Of a stretch of DNA of 64,000 nucleotides, positions 18,623 to 26,459 are shown piece by piece (the stretch's first letter is position 1; every line of letters starts with the position of its first letter). Both the position numbers and the translations under genes were made by a program. The notes under the pieces were generated by a model. The model was not told the origin of the DNA and ran no database searches. It saw only the letters and a program-made list of their open reading frames with translations. Origin of the DNA: Spiribacter halobius (GTDB lineage: Bacteria; Pseudomonadota; Gammaproteobacteria; Nitrococcales; Nitrococcaceae); the NCBI RefSeq assembly GCF_020883455.1, contig NZ_CP086615.1, positions 1,984,001 through 2,048,000 on the forward strand, given 5' to 3'.

Positions 18623-19615
18623 TCAAGCCTTCTGCATGTGGTTTCTGCTGAACAGCTGGCTGCTATCGAAGGGCTGCTGTGTTTTGAAGCAGGCCCAGAT
18701 GCCGGTGAGGTACTTGCGCATGACCGCGCAGATGGCCTGGATGCGCTTTTTGCCGCGGGCGATGAGCGCCTCGTAGAAGGCCTTGGCGTAGGGATCATTT
18801 TGGATGGCGACCATGGCCGGCATGAACAGCGCCGCGCGCAGGTAGGCATTGCCGGCCTTGCTGAGCCGTCCGGGTCTGGCGACGCTGGTACCGGATTGGT
18901 TGAGGCGCACGTCGAGCCCGGCGTGGCGGGCGACCTGCTTGGCCTTGAGCTGCTCGGGCAGCGTGCAGAGCTCGGCGATGAGCGTGATGGCGCTGACCTC
19001 GCCGACGCCGACGGCGGCGGTGAGGGCGCGGAACTGCGCCTGGAGGGTGGCATCGGCGCTAATCAGCTCCAGCGCTGCGGCGCGCAGGCGCTCGATGCGC
19101 CGATCGAGCGCGGCGATGCCCTCGCGCTCGTCGTCGATGACCAGCGCCGGCGTGGCCTGCTTGGCGCCGAGGGCGTGGAGGCGGTTCTTCGCCTGGGTGC
19201 GCTCGCCGACGAGGCGGTTGACCTGGCGGCCGAGCTCGCGCAGGGCAAGGGCGCTCTCGCGCGGGGGCTGCCACAGGGGCGGGTGCATGCACTCGGCGTA
19301 GTCGGCGAGCAGCGCGGCGTCGATGGGATCGGTCTTCGAGCCGGTGAGCTTGAGCTCGGCGAAGTGCTTGAACGCGCGCGGGTTGATCACGCACACGGGC
19401 AGCCCCGCCTGGTGCAGCGCGAGGGCGAGATCGAGGAAGTACACGCCGGTGGCCTCGAGCACGATGCGCTCGGGGGCGAGGCGCTGGAGGTGGGCGATGG
19501 CGTGGCGATGGCCCTGCGGGGTCTGCTCGAAGCGCTTCGAGGGGCTGTGGCGCCCGGCCTTGCGCGTGACCAGCTCGAAGCTTGCAGCGGCGATATCGAC
19601 CCCGACGTTGCACAT
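18623..19615 (-). CDS. IS110-family transposase (DEDD/serine bridge recombinase)
   Basis: This 330-aa recombinase has an N-terminal RuvC-like DEDD_Tnp_IS110 domain with Asp7 (GVDIA), Glu54 (VLEATGVY), Asp96 and Asp99 (SKTDPIDAALLADY). A coiled-coil middle is followed by a C-terminal Transposase_20 domain carrying the serine motif LNQSGTS (Ser241) and RLSKAGNAYLRAALFMPAMV. All catalytic positions expected for an active enzyme are present, and the frame is intact. The start codon has AGGAGG 8 bp upstream (19624-19629 on the complementary strand). Known IS110 enzymes excise a circle and reinsert at sites specified by a bridge RNA; here that RNA would come from 19640-19846. The stop codon overlaps the predicted -35 of the junction promoter. 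Confidence 0.95.
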   Translation of the reverse strand: MCNVGVDIAAASFELVTRKAGRHSPSKRFEQTPQGHRHAIAHLQRLAPERIVLEATGVYFLDLALALHQAGLPVCVINPRAFKHFAELKLTGSKTDPIDAALLADYAECMHPPLWQPPRESALALRELGRQVNRLVGERTQAKNRLHALGAKQATPALVIDDEREGIAALDRRIERLRAAALELISADATLQAQFRALTAAVGVGEVSAITLIAELCTLPEQLKAKQVARHAGLDVRLNQSGTSVARPGRLSKAGNAYLRAALFMPAMVAIQNDPYAKAFYEALIARGKKRIQAICAVMRKYLTGIWACFKTQQPFDSSQLFSRNHMQKA

Positions 19616-19639
19616 CCTCTTGGCCTCCTGAACGTGACT

Positions 19640-19846
19640 GAGAGAGACTGGCTACCAGGCTCCCCGACCTCGCAGTTGTTGCCGCTTCGACCTTGTGATG
19701 CGAAGTCCAGCACGGCTGGCTTCCGGATACTCCTCGAAGTGGGCAATGAGGCGGGGAGCCGCTCTACGGACGAGGTCAGTCGGCGACTGCCTCCAGGTCG
19801 GCGCGGCTTCCCCGGTAACCGGTTCGTGAAGCCCGAAAAGCTTCAA
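19640..19846 (-). ncRNA. Candidate IS110 bridge RNA
   Basis: Reading the transposase strand 5'->3', four short guides appear in the order known from IS621. Left target guide CGACCT (19800-19795) equals the target left of and including the CT core. Right target guide CCGTAG (19769-19764) equals the complement of the target right side. Left donor guide GGAGTATC (19733-19726) equals the RE end at 18613-18606. Right donor guide ACAAG (19696-19692) is complementary to the LE start (CTTGT). Supporting structure: hairpin CAGTCG/CGACTG (19777-19789) between the target guides, a 9-bp helix (19658-19666 with 19752-19760) enclosing the donor loop, and hairpins at 19685-19705 and 19707-19719. RNA ends are estimates. 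Confidence 0.8.
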
Positions 19847-19860
19847 GCGCAGCATACAAG

Positions 19861-20040
19861 GTCGTGCGCCGCGGAGCGGCGTGCGACGTCCGCGGAGCAG
19901 GCCCGGATGTCGCGCACCCCTGCGGCGTGCACGACCTACCGGGAGGGATGGGATTCGCGCGGCGAAGGCGCTCTTTGCGGGCCAACCGTCCCTTTGCGCC
20001 CTTGGCGCCTTGGCGGTTGGCTTCCTGATCCCATCCGGGC
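19861..20040. repeat. Repeat block right of the IS110 element
   Basis: The remainder of the module B interrupted by the IS (GTCGTGCGCCGCGGAGCGGC...), its inverted partner ending CGTGCACGACCTACC near 19940, and an inverted module A (TTTGCGCCCTTGGCGCCTTG, about 20000). The matching module A left of the IS is at 18558-18590. No gene or clear sigma54 site is seen before fliK. Confidence 0.8.
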
Positions 20041-20075
20041 AGCGCGCCCGGCATGAATGACAGCGAGGACGAACC

Positions 20076-21143
20076 ATGATGTCGAGCAACATCGTTCAGA
20101 CCCTGGCTCAGCAGCCCGCGGGGCGGGCCGCGCCGGAGGGCAATGCAGGGGGTGACGGGTTTCTGGCGGAGCTGGCGGAAGGCGTGGAGAAGCTCACCGG
20201 GGAGAAGGTCTCCGTGGAGCAGCTGCGGGCCTGGCTGGCGGGGGATGCGCCCGACGGGTTTCCGACGCAGGCGCTGATGCAGGGGCTGGCGGAGGGGCTG
20301 GGGCAGGAACGGGCGGCGCTCGATGCGGAGGTCCTGGATCCCGAGGCCCTCGCCGGGCTGCTGGCCGAGGGCGAGGACCTGCCCGACGCCGCCCGCGCCG
20401 CCGGGGAAGATGGGCAGACCGACATCGCCGGCCTGCTGGGTCTGCTGGCGCTCGCCCGGGAGGGCGATGGCCGCAGCGTCGGGGGCGATCAGCCCCTCGG
20501 GCGGCAGCTGGAGGGCGTGCTCGCCCGGCTCCGTCAGGGCGGGGGCGAGGAGGGCCTGCGCGGGGCGCTGGCCGAGGCCCCGCGCGGCGGCGAGTCCGAG
20601 CCTGCCGCCGACAGCCGCGCCTTCCGCCAGCTGGTGGAGGCCGCCACCGCCGCCCGGGACGCCCAGAGCTCCACGAGCCGCGCCGACATGCCGACGCTGC
20701 AGCCCGTGCGCACGCCGGTGAACCAGCCGGGCTTCAGCCAGGCGGTGGGGGAGAGCGTGCTCTGGATGGCCCGCAACGAGGTCCAGCAGGCCCGCATCCA
20801 GCTCAACCCGCCCGGGCTCGGGCCGCTGGAGGTGAGCCTGCAGCTCGGCGAGGAGCGCGCCAGCGTGCACTTCAATGCCCATCACGCCGCCACCCGCGAG
20901 GCGCTGGCCGCGGACATGCCGCGCCTGCGCACGATGCTCGCCGAGGGCGGGTTCGAGAACGTGGACGTCAATGTTTCGTCGCAGGAGCGGGGGACCGACG
21001 GCCGTGCGGGCACGGACAGCGACGGTTCCCAGGCGGGCGGCACCTTCCGCGGCCAGGCCGCCGAGGGCGAGGGCGGCGAGCTCGGCGTGCAGGACATCGC
21101 CGGCCACGCCAGCGGACGGGGGCTGGTGGATCATTACGTCTGA
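20076..21143 (+). CDS. fliK: Flagellar hook-length control protein FliK
   Basis: FliK (355 aa) measures hook length and switches export specificity through FlhB. The N-terminal ~200 residues are low-complexity Ala/Glu/Gly-rich. The conserved C-terminal Flg_hook domain spans ~residues 215-310, with VLWMARNEVQQARIQLNPPG and LGPLEVSLQLGEERASVHFN, then ATREALAADMPRLRTML. The tail (GRGLVDHYV) is the usual short end. Tandem ATGs at 20076/20079 make the start ambiguous by one codon. The IS110 element and repeat block separate it from fliJ, so read-through from the fliE operon may be reduced. Confidence 0.93.
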   Translation: MMSSNIVQTLAQQPAGRAAPEGNAGGDGFLAELAEGVEKLTGEKVSVEQLRAWLAGDAPDGFPTQALMQGLAEGLGQERAALDAEVLDPEALAGLLAEGEDLPDAARAAGEDGQTDIAGLLGLLALAREGDGRSVGGDQPLGRQLEGVLARLRQGGGEEGLRGALAEAPRGGESEPAADSRAFRQLVEAATAARDAQSSTSRADMPTLQPVRTPVNQPGFSQAVGESVLWMARNEVQQARIQLNPPGLGPLEVSLQLGEERASVHFNAHHAATREALAADMPRLRTMLAEGGFENVDVNVSSQERGTDGRAGTDSDGSQAGGTFRGQAAEGEGGELGVQDIAGHASGRGLVDHYV

Positions 21144-21189
21144 TCGCTTGGGCACCGCGCCACGATGCGCCGAGGCGCTCCCGGTCGGG

Positions 21190-21520
21190 ACCGGGGGCGT
21201 CGCACACGGCTTCGCCATGCACGACCTACCTCCTCCCTCGTTTCGCGCCCTTCGCGGCTTGGCGGTTAATCCTCGCCTCAGATGACTTCGGTCGGGAACC
21301 GCCGAAGGCGGTACCCGACACGCCGGCAGGCGTACGCGCCCAGCGGTAGTGTCCGCGCTTCGCGCGGCTGTCGGCGAGCGCGGCGCGCTTGCCGACCTAC
21401 TGGCCATTGTCTTCGTTGTGTTTCGTGGTGTCCGTTGTGTCGTTGTGTTGACCTTCCGCCGTCCCGGTAGGGAACGTCGCACACGGCTTCGCCGTGCATG
21501 ACCTACCTCCTTCTTCGCGC
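21190..21520. repeat. Modular repeat block between fliK and fliL
   Basis: The 477-bp gap 21144-21620 holds an inverted B arm (GGCTTCGCCATGCACGACCT), an inverted A, a D dyad (GGGAACCGCCGAAGGCGGTA with CGCCGGCAGGCG, from 21293), a second D-type dyad (GTCGGCGAGCGCGGCGCGCT... GACCTAC, about 21371-21401), an inverted C (GTGTCCGTTGTGTCGTTGTG) and another inverted B arm ending at 21505. No gene is supported. The sigma54 promoter of fliL follows directly. Confidence 0.85.
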
Positions 21521-21547
21521 CCTGGTGGTCAATCCCCGCCTCCGGAC

Positions 21548-21563
21548 TGGCACGCTAATCGCA
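21548..21563 (+). promoter_or_regulatory. Sigma54 promoter of the fliL operon
   Basis: TGGCACGCTAATCGCA is a near-perfect -24/-12 element (consensus TGGCACG-N4-TTGCA, one mismatch). It lies 57 bp upstream of the chosen fliL ATG at the edge of the repeat block. Confidence 0.92.
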
Positions 21564-21620
21564 TAGGGATTCCTGTCGATGCAGGGGATAGCGATCCCCG
21601 CAAGAACAGGAGCCCAGCCG

Positions 21621-22127
21621 ATGCCGAATCCTTCGCCTCGCCGTCAGCGTGGCCTCTCCACCCTGGTGCTGGTGATCCTCATCGCCGCGCTGCTGCTCGC
21701 CATCACCGGCGGCACGCTGGCGACGCTGTACTTTGCCGGGCTGCTCGGGGGCGGCGGCGAGGAGGCCGCGGAGATGGCGGACGGCGAGCCCGAGCCCGAG
21801 CCGCCGAAGCCGCCGATCTACCTGCCGGTGGAGCCGGCGCTGATCACGCACTTCGAGGACGATGGCCGCAGCCGCTACCTGCAGGTGGGCATTCAGCTGA
21901 TGGCCCGCGAGCAGCCGGCCATCGACGTCGCCCGGCAGCACCTGCCGAAGATCCGCAACGACCTGCTCATGCTCATGTCCGGCCAGGAAGCCGACGAGCT
22001 GCAGGGTCCGGACGGCCGCCAGCGCCTGCGCGAGGCGGCGCTGGCCGAGGTGAACGAGGTGCTGGCCGAGGCCGGCGCGGACGAGCGCCTCGAGGACCTT
22101 TACTTCACCGAATTCGTGATGCAGTAG
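21621..22127 (+). CDS. fliL: Flagellar basal body-associated protein FliL
   Basis: FliL (168 aa) is a single-pass inner-membrane protein around the stator that supports torque. It has a short basic cytoplasmic N-terminus (MPNPSPRRQRG), a membrane helix (LSTLVLVILIAALLLAITGG), an acidic linker (MADGEPEPEPPKPPIYLPVE) and the periplasmic stomatin-like domain ending in LEDLYFTEFVMQ, the conserved C-terminus. The ATG at 21621 has AGGAG 8 bp upstream; an in-frame ATG at 21579 would add 14 residues before the basic segment and is less likely. Confidence 0.94.
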   Translation: MPNPSPRRQRGLSTLVLVILIAALLLAITGGTLATLYFAGLLGGGGEEAAEMADGEPEPEPPKPPIYLPVEPALITHFEDDGRSRYLQVGIQLMAREQPAIDVARQHLPKIRNDLLMLMSGQEADELQGPDGRQRLREAALAEVNEVLAEAGADERLEDLYFTEFVMQ

Positions 22128-22129
22128 CC

Positions 22130-23137
22130 ATGGCCCAGCAGGACATCCTCAGCCAGGACGAGATCGACGCGCTGCTGCACGGCATCGACGGCGGCGAGGT
22201 CGGCGAGGGCGATGACGACACCCCGAAAGAGGGTGTCCAGAGCTTCGATTTCCAGAGCCAGGACCGCATCGTGCGCGGGCGCATGCCCACGCTCGAGATG
22301 ATCAACGAGCGTTTCGCACGTCTGTTCCGCATCGGGCTGTTCAACATGCTGCGCAAGGCGCCGGAGGTGTCGGTGGCCGGCGTGGAGATGATGAAGTTCT
22401 CGGAGTACGTGCACACGCTGTTCGTGCCCACCAGCCTGAACATGGTCAAGATCCAGCCCCTGCGCGGCACCGCGCTCTGCGTGCTGGACCCGAAGCTCGT
22501 GTTCATCGTCGTCGACAACTTCTTCGGCGGCGACGGGCGCTACTTCACCAAGATCGAGGGCCGCGAGTTCACTGCCACCGAGAGCCGGGTGATCCGCATG
22601 GTGGTGGACCAGGCCTTCGAGCACCTGCAGGACGCCTGGAATCCCGTGCTGCCGGTGGAGTTCGAGTACCAGAACATGGAGGTCAACCCGCAGTTCGCGA
22701 ACATCGTCTCGCCGAGCGAGGTGGTGGCGGTCTCCAAGTTCCACGTCGAGCTGGACGGCGGCGGCGGCGAGTTCCACGTCACCATCCCCTACACGATGAT
22801 CGAGCCCATTCGCGACATCCTCGACGCCGGCGTGCAGAGCGACCGCAACGAGGTGGACGAGCGCTGGAGCCGCTCCCTGCGCGACGAGATGAAGACCGCG
22901 GAGGTGGAGCTCTCGAGCATGCTGACCCACGTGCGCATCGGGCTGCGGGAGCTCACCCGCCTCAAGCCCGGCGACGTCATCCCCATCGAGATGCCCGAGC
23001 TGGTGAGCCTGCAGGCCGAAGGCGTGCCGGTGATGCGCGGGCGCCTCGGGCAGGCCAACGGCAACGTGGCCATCAAGATCGTCGAGCAGATCCGCGCCCC
23101 GGAGCGCGAGAGCCTGGCCAAGCTGAGGAAGGACTGA
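22130..23137 (+). CDS. fliM: Flagellar motor switch protein FliM
   Basis: FliM (335 aa) is the C-ring protein that binds phospho-CheY and relays switching. The N-terminal CheY-binding peptide ILSQDEIDALLHGI is present, followed by the middle domain (FDFQSQDRIVRGRMPTLEMI, then NERFARLFRIGLFNML) and a C-terminal SpoA domain (ELTRLKPGDVIPIEMPELVS). It starts 3 bp after fliL and overlaps fliN by 1 bp (TGATG). Full length and typical. Confidence 0.97.
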   Translation: MAQQDILSQDEIDALLHGIDGGEVGEGDDDTPKEGVQSFDFQSQDRIVRGRMPTLEMINERFARLFRIGLFNMLRKAPEVSVAGVEMMKFSEYVHTLFVPTSLNMVKIQPLRGTALCVLDPKLVFIVVDNFFGGDGRYFTKIEGREFTATESRVIRMVVDQAFEHLQDAWNPVLPVEFEYQNMEVNPQFANIVSPSEVVAVSKFHVELDGGGGEFHVTIPYTMIEPIRDILDAGVQSDRNEVDERWSRSLRDEMKTAEVELSSMLTHVRIGLRELTRLKPGDVIPIEMPELVSLQAEGVPVMRGRLGQANGNVAIKIVEQIRAPERESLAKLRKD

Positions 23138-23679
23138 TGAGCGAAGACGAGCGCAACGACGACCAGGACGCCCTGGGTGACGACTGGGAGGCGGCCCTCG
23201 CCGAGCAGCAGAGCGAGGACGACGGCGCCGAGGCAGAGTCCGGCAAGGCCGGTGCCGGGCGCGAGCGCCCCGCCAGCGGCGCCGCCGAGCGCGGCGCGCA
23301 GGGCAACGGCGGCGACCGGGACGGCGCGAGGGGCAATGGCAGGGATCGCCGCGGAGCCGACGCCGAGCCGGCGGATCTGGACGATCTCGAGCCCGAGGGC
23401 CGCGCGCCGGCGGACGAGGACGTCAACCTGGATGTCATCCTCGACATCCCGGTGACGCTGTCCATGGAGATCGGCCGCACCCGCATCAACATCCGCAACC
23501 TGCTGCAGCTCAACCAGGGCTCCGTGGTGGAGCTGGACCGGCTGGCCGGCGAGCCCATGGACGTGCTGGTGAACGGCACGCTGGTGGCCCACGGCGAGGT
23601 GGTGGTGGTCAACGAGCGCTTCGGCATCCGTCTCACCGACGTGGTGAGCCCGAGCGAGCGGGTGAAGAAGCTGCGATGA
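23137..23679 (+). CDS. fliN: Flagellar motor switch protein FliN
   Basis: FliN (180 aa) forms the base of the C ring and docks FliH. The SpoA domain is in residues ~98-178: [20 protein letters not shown], then [20 protein letters not shown] and [20 protein letters not shown]. The N-terminal ~95 residues are an unusually long acidic, Gly/Ala-rich extension compared with enteric FliN (~137 aa). It overlaps fliM by 1 bp and fliO by 4 bp. Confidence 0.96.
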   Translation: MSEDERNDDQDALGDDWEAALAEQQSEDDGAEAESGKAGAGRERPASGAAERGAQGNGGDRDGARGNGRDRRGADAEPADLDDLEPEGRAPADEDVNLDVILDIPVTLSMEIGRTRINIRNLLQLNQGSVVELDRLAGEPMDVLVNGTLVAHGEVVVVNERFGIRLTDVVSPSERVKKLR

Positions 23680-24089
23680 GGGCGTCGGCGACCATCCTGC
23701 TGCTGCTCGCCCCGGCGCTGGCCGCGGCCCAGGACGGGGGCTCCGGCGTGGACCTGTCCTCGCTGGTGCGCCTCACCCTCGGCCTGGCAGTGGTGGTGCT
23801 CGCCATCCTCGGGCTCGGCTGGCTGCTGCGGCGCACCGGCGCCGGCGTCGCCGGCGGCGTGACGGGGCAGCTCCGGCTGCTCGGCGGGCTCTCGGTGGGC
23901 AACCGCGAGCGGGTGGTGCTGGTGCAGGTGGGCGGACGGCAGCTGCTGCTCGGCGTCGCCCCCGGGCGGGTGCAGACGTTGCACGTGCTCGAGGAGAACC
24001 TGGAGCCGGCACGCGGCGAGTCCGCCGGCGGCGAGGATTTCGCCAGCCGCCTGCGCGGGCTGATGGGGCAGGGCGGGGCGAAGCCATGA
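23676..24089 (+). CDS. fliO: Flagellar biosynthesis protein FliO
   Basis: FliO (137 aa) is a small membrane protein that helps assemble the FliP pore. There is a cleavable-looking hydrophobic N-terminus ([15 protein letters not shown]), a second membrane helix ([20 protein letters not shown]) and the cytoplasmic FliO domain with [20 protein letters not shown] and [20 protein letters not shown]. It overlaps fliN and fliP by 4 bp each (ATGA). Confidence 0.93.
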   Translation: MRASATILLLLAPALAAAQDGGSGVDLSSLVRLTLGLAVVVLAILGLGWLLRRTGAGVAGGVTGQLRLLGGLSVGNRERVVLVQVGGRQLLLGVAPGRVQTLHVLEENLEPARGESAGGEDFASRLRGLMGQGGAKP

Positions 24090-24832
24090 TCCGCATCCTG
24101 CTGATACTCGCCGGGCTCCTGCTGCCGGCCGCGGGTGCTATCGCCCAGGTGGGCGGCATGGAGGCGCTCACCGTGGAGCAGAACGGCGACGGGCAGACCT
24201 ACAGCATCACGCTGCAGGTGCTGCTGCTGATGACCGTGCTCGCCCTGCTGCCGGCGGGGCTGCTGATGATGACGGCCTTCACCCGCATCATCGTCGTGCT
24301 GGCCATCCTGCGCCAGGCCATCGGTACGGCGACCACGCCCTCGAACCAGATCCTCATCGGGCTGGCGCTGTTCCTGACGCTGTTCGTCATGGCGCCGGTG
24401 TTCGGCGAGGTCTACGAGCGCGCCGTCACGCCCTATCTTGCCGAGGAGATGCCCGCCGAGGAGGCGGTCCGCACCGCCATCCAGCCCATGCGCGAGTTCA
24501 TGACCGCCCAGACCCGGGAGCAGGACCTCGCCATGTTCCTGGAGCTCTCCGGCAGGGGCGCCGTGGAGGGGCCCGAGGACGTGCCGCTGTCCGTGCTGGT
24601 GCCGGCGTTCGTCACCAGCGAGCTCAAGACCGCCTTCCAGATCGGCTTCATCCTGTTCCTGCCGTTCCTGGTGATCGACCTCGTGGTGGCGAGCACGCTG
24701 ATGTCCATGGGCATGCTCATGCTCTCGCCCATGATCATCTCGCTGCCCTTCAAGATCATGCTGTTCGTCCTCGTCGACGGCTGGAGCATGGTCCTGGGCA
24801 CGCTCGCCTCCAGCTTCTTCCCGTCGGCATAG
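24086..24832 (+). CDS. fliP: Flagellar export gate protein FliP
   Basis: FliP (248 aa) forms the core export pore with FliQ and FliR. It carries an N-terminal signal peptide ([18 protein letters not shown]), a family feature, followed by membrane segments with [20 protein letters not shown], then [20 protein letters not shown] and [20 protein letters not shown]. The C-terminal part has [20 protein letters not shown] and [20 protein letters not shown]. Normal length. Confidence 0.97.
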   Translation: MIRILLILAGLLLPAAGAIAQVGGMEALTVEQNGDGQTYSITLQVLLLMTVLALLPAGLLMMTAFTRIIVVLAILRQAIGTATTPSNQILIGLALFLTLFVMAPVFGEVYERAVTPYLAEEMPAEEAVRTAIQPMREFMTAQTREQDLAMFLELSGRGAVEGPEDVPLSVLVPAFVTSELKTAFQIGFILFLPFLVIDLVVASTLMSMGMLMLSPMIISLPFKIMLFVLVDGWSMVLGTLASSFFPSA

Positions 24833-24845
24833 GGAGCGCGACGCC

Positions 24846-25118
24846 ATGTCCCCGGAATTCGCCATCGAGCTCGGTCAGGAGGCGCTTACCGTGGCGGTGC
24901 TCATCGCCGCGCCGATCCTGCTCTCGGCGCTGGCCGCGGGCCTGCTCATCGGCATGTTCCAGGCTGCCACCCAGATCAACGAGCAGACGCTGTCCTTCGT
25001 GCCCAAGCTCGGCGTCATGGTGGTGACGCTGTTCGTCGGCGCCCCCTGGATGCTGAACGTCCTGCTCGACTTCACCGAGGGCCTGATGGCCAACATCCCG
25101 GCCTTCATCGGCCAGTAG
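24846..25118 (+). CDS. fliQ: Flagellar export gate protein FliQ
   Basis: FliQ (90 aa) is a two-helix membrane protein wrapped round the FliP/FliR pore. The sequence FAIELGQEALTVAVLIAAPI, then LLIGMFQAATQINEQTLSFV and PKLGVMVVTLFVGAPWMLNV is the standard family pattern. It starts 13 bp after fliP with GGGAGCG upstream. Confidence 0.96.
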   Translation: MSPEFAIELGQEALTVAVLIAAPILLSALAAGLLIGMFQAATQINEQTLSFVPKLGVMVVTLFVGAPWMLNVLLDFTEGLMANIPAFIGQ

Positions 25119-25129
25119 CCCCGCGCACC

Positions 25130-25912
25130 ATGCCGCTCAGCCTTACCACCGCGGAGATCAGCGCCTGGGTGGCCGGCTTCATGTGGCCGTTCATCCGGGT
25201 GAGCGCGATGATGGCGGCGGCGCCGATCTTCTCCAACGCCAGCGTGCCGGTGAGCATCCGCGTGCTGCTGGCGGTGGGCATCACAGTGGGCATCCTGCCG
25301 GCGACGGGGGAGATGCCCCGGCTCGACCCGCTCTCCCTCGAGGCCCTGATGGTGGGCGCGCAGCAGGTGCTCATCGGCGTCGCCATGGGGCTGATGGTCG
25401 GCATGACCCTGCAGGTGGTCGTCATCGCCGGCGAGAGCGTGGCGCTCACCATGGGCCTTGGCTTCGCCACCATGGTGGACCCGCAGACCGGCGTCTCCAC
25501 GCCGGTGGTCTCGCAGTTCCTGCTGATCACGGTGACGCTGCTCTTCCTGGCGGTCGGCGGGCATCTGATGCTCATCCAGCTCACCGCCGAGAGCTTCACG
25601 CTCATGCCGGTGAGCACCGAGGGCATCGGCGCCGGGGGCTTCTATCGGGTGGTGGCCTGGGGCAGCGAGATGTTCGCCGGCGCCGTGCTGATGGCCCTGC
25701 CGGCGCTGGTGCTGCTGCTGACGCTGAACATGATCATCGGCGTCATGACCCGCGCCGCCCCGCAGATGAACATCTTCTCCGTGGGCTTCCCGCTCACCAT
25801 CCTCGTCGGCATGGTCAGCCTCGTCGTCCTCCTCCTCCCCGCCATGCCCGGCCGCATGTCCGACCTCTGGCGCGACGCCTTCCTCACCCTGCGTCAGATT
25901 CTCGGCGCCTGA
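25130..25912 (+). CDS. fliR: Flagellar export gate protein FliR
   Basis: FliR (260 aa) is a polytopic membrane component of the export gate. Hydrophobic segments are spread over the whole length, with FMWPFIRVSAMMAAAPIFSN at the N-terminus, GESVALTMGLGFATMVDPQT (the conserved MVDP region) and ITRAAPQMNIF-type motif GVMTRAAPQMNIFSVGFPLT. It is the last gene of the fliL operon; a large repeat palindrome follows. Confidence 0.96.
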   Translation: MPLSLTTAEISAWVAGFMWPFIRVSAMMAAAPIFSNASVPVSIRVLLAVGITVGILPATGEMPRLDPLSLEALMVGAQQVLIGVAMGLMVGMTLQVVVIAGESVALTMGLGFATMVDPQTGVSTPVVSQFLLITVTLLFLAVGGHLMLIQLTAESFTLMPVSTEGIGAGGFYRVVAWGSEMFAGAVLMALPALVLLLTLNMIIGVMTRAAPQMNIFSVGFPLTILVGMVSLVVLLLPAMPGRMSDLWRDAFLTLRQILGA

Positions 25913-25928
25913 GCGGCGGTTCTCCGGC

Positions 25929-26395
25929 GGTTTGGGAGACAACCGCAAAGGCGCCAAGGGCGCAAAGGGGAGAGTTTGGGTAGGTCGTGCGGGGCGGAGC
26001 CGCGTGCGACGTTCCGGGTCCGGGGCCAGGATCAGGCGGCGGGGATTCAACACAACGACACAACGGACACAACGGGGCACAACGGGGAGAGAGGGATTCC
26101 GGTAGGTCGGCAAGCGCTCAGCGCTCGCCGACAGCCGCGCGCAGCGCGGCCATCCAGGGGTCGCCTGCCGGCGTGTCGGCGAGCACTGCGTGCTTGCCGA
26201 CCTACATTTCTCCCCCTCTCCCCGTTGTGCCCCGTTGTGTCCGTTGTGTCGTTGTGTTGCAAAGCGGCGCCCGAAAACGGCATCAGACCGGAACGTCGCA
26301 CGCGGCGTTGCCGCGCGCGACCTACCCACAACATTTCTCTCAAAACCTTCGCGTCCCCTTTGCGCCCTTCGCGCCTTCGCGTCTGTCCCCCGCGG
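25929..26395. repeat. Nested ~470-bp palindrome of modules A-B-C-D-D'-C'-B'-A'
   Basis: The 547-bp gap between fliR and flhB is almost entirely one hierarchical inverted repeat. Left arm: A (CAACCGCAAAGGCGCCAAGG, ~25930), B (TAGGTCGTGCGGGGCGGAGC, 25980), C (ACACAACGACACAACGGACA, 26048), D (TAGGTCGGCAAGCGCTCAGC, 26102). Right arm in mirror order: D' (GTGCTTGCCGACCTAC, ~26190), C' (TGTGTCCGTTGTGTCGTTGT, ~26235), B' (CGCGCGCGACCTACCC, ~26310), A' (CCTTTGCGCCCTTCGCGCCT, ~26357). B and D are themselves dyads. No coding evidence. Confidence 0.9.
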
Positions 26396-26402
26396 CGTCC
26401 CC

Positions 26403-26418
26403 CGGTACGACCCTTGCA
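26403..26418 (+). promoter_or_regulatory. Sigma54 promoter of flhB
   Basis: CGGTACGACCCTTGCA matches the -24/-12 consensus (perfect TTGCA, GG-N10-GC spacing, two mismatches in the -24 box). It lies 41 bp before the flhB ATG and directly after the nested palindrome. Confidence 0.85.
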
Positions 26419-26459
26419 ACAGCCACCCCGGATAACCCGCAAAGGACGCCGCGACCGCG

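Larger units (their letters stand above)
18605..19860 (-). mobile_element. IS110-family insertion sequence with predicted bridge RNA
   Basis: The element sits inside an intergenic repeat. Left flank ...GGCCGT + AG (18605-18606) and right flank AG (19859-19860) + GTCGTGCGCC rejoin to CCGTAGGTCGTGCG, the standard module-B start found elsewhere in the window. The core dinucleotide is therefore AG on this strand, CT on the transposase strand. The layout is that of the IS110 (IS621-like) group: short 3' end (18607-18622), one transposase ORF and a long 5' non-coding end (19616-19858). Across a circular RE-core-LE junction, TTGACC (complement of 18621-18626) and TATGCT (complement of 19851-19856) would be 18 bp apart, forming a sigma70-like promoter. 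No terminal inverted repeats are seen, as expected for the family. Confidence 0.9.

Noticed and set aside
18539-20056. 505-codon plus-strand frame across the IS110 element
   Set aside because: It is antisense to an intact transposase and runs through repeat modules; no ribosome-binding site or domain supports it.
19980-20075. Sigma54 promoter before fliK
   Set aside because: TGGC strings are present but none has a GC pair at the required 12-bp spacing.
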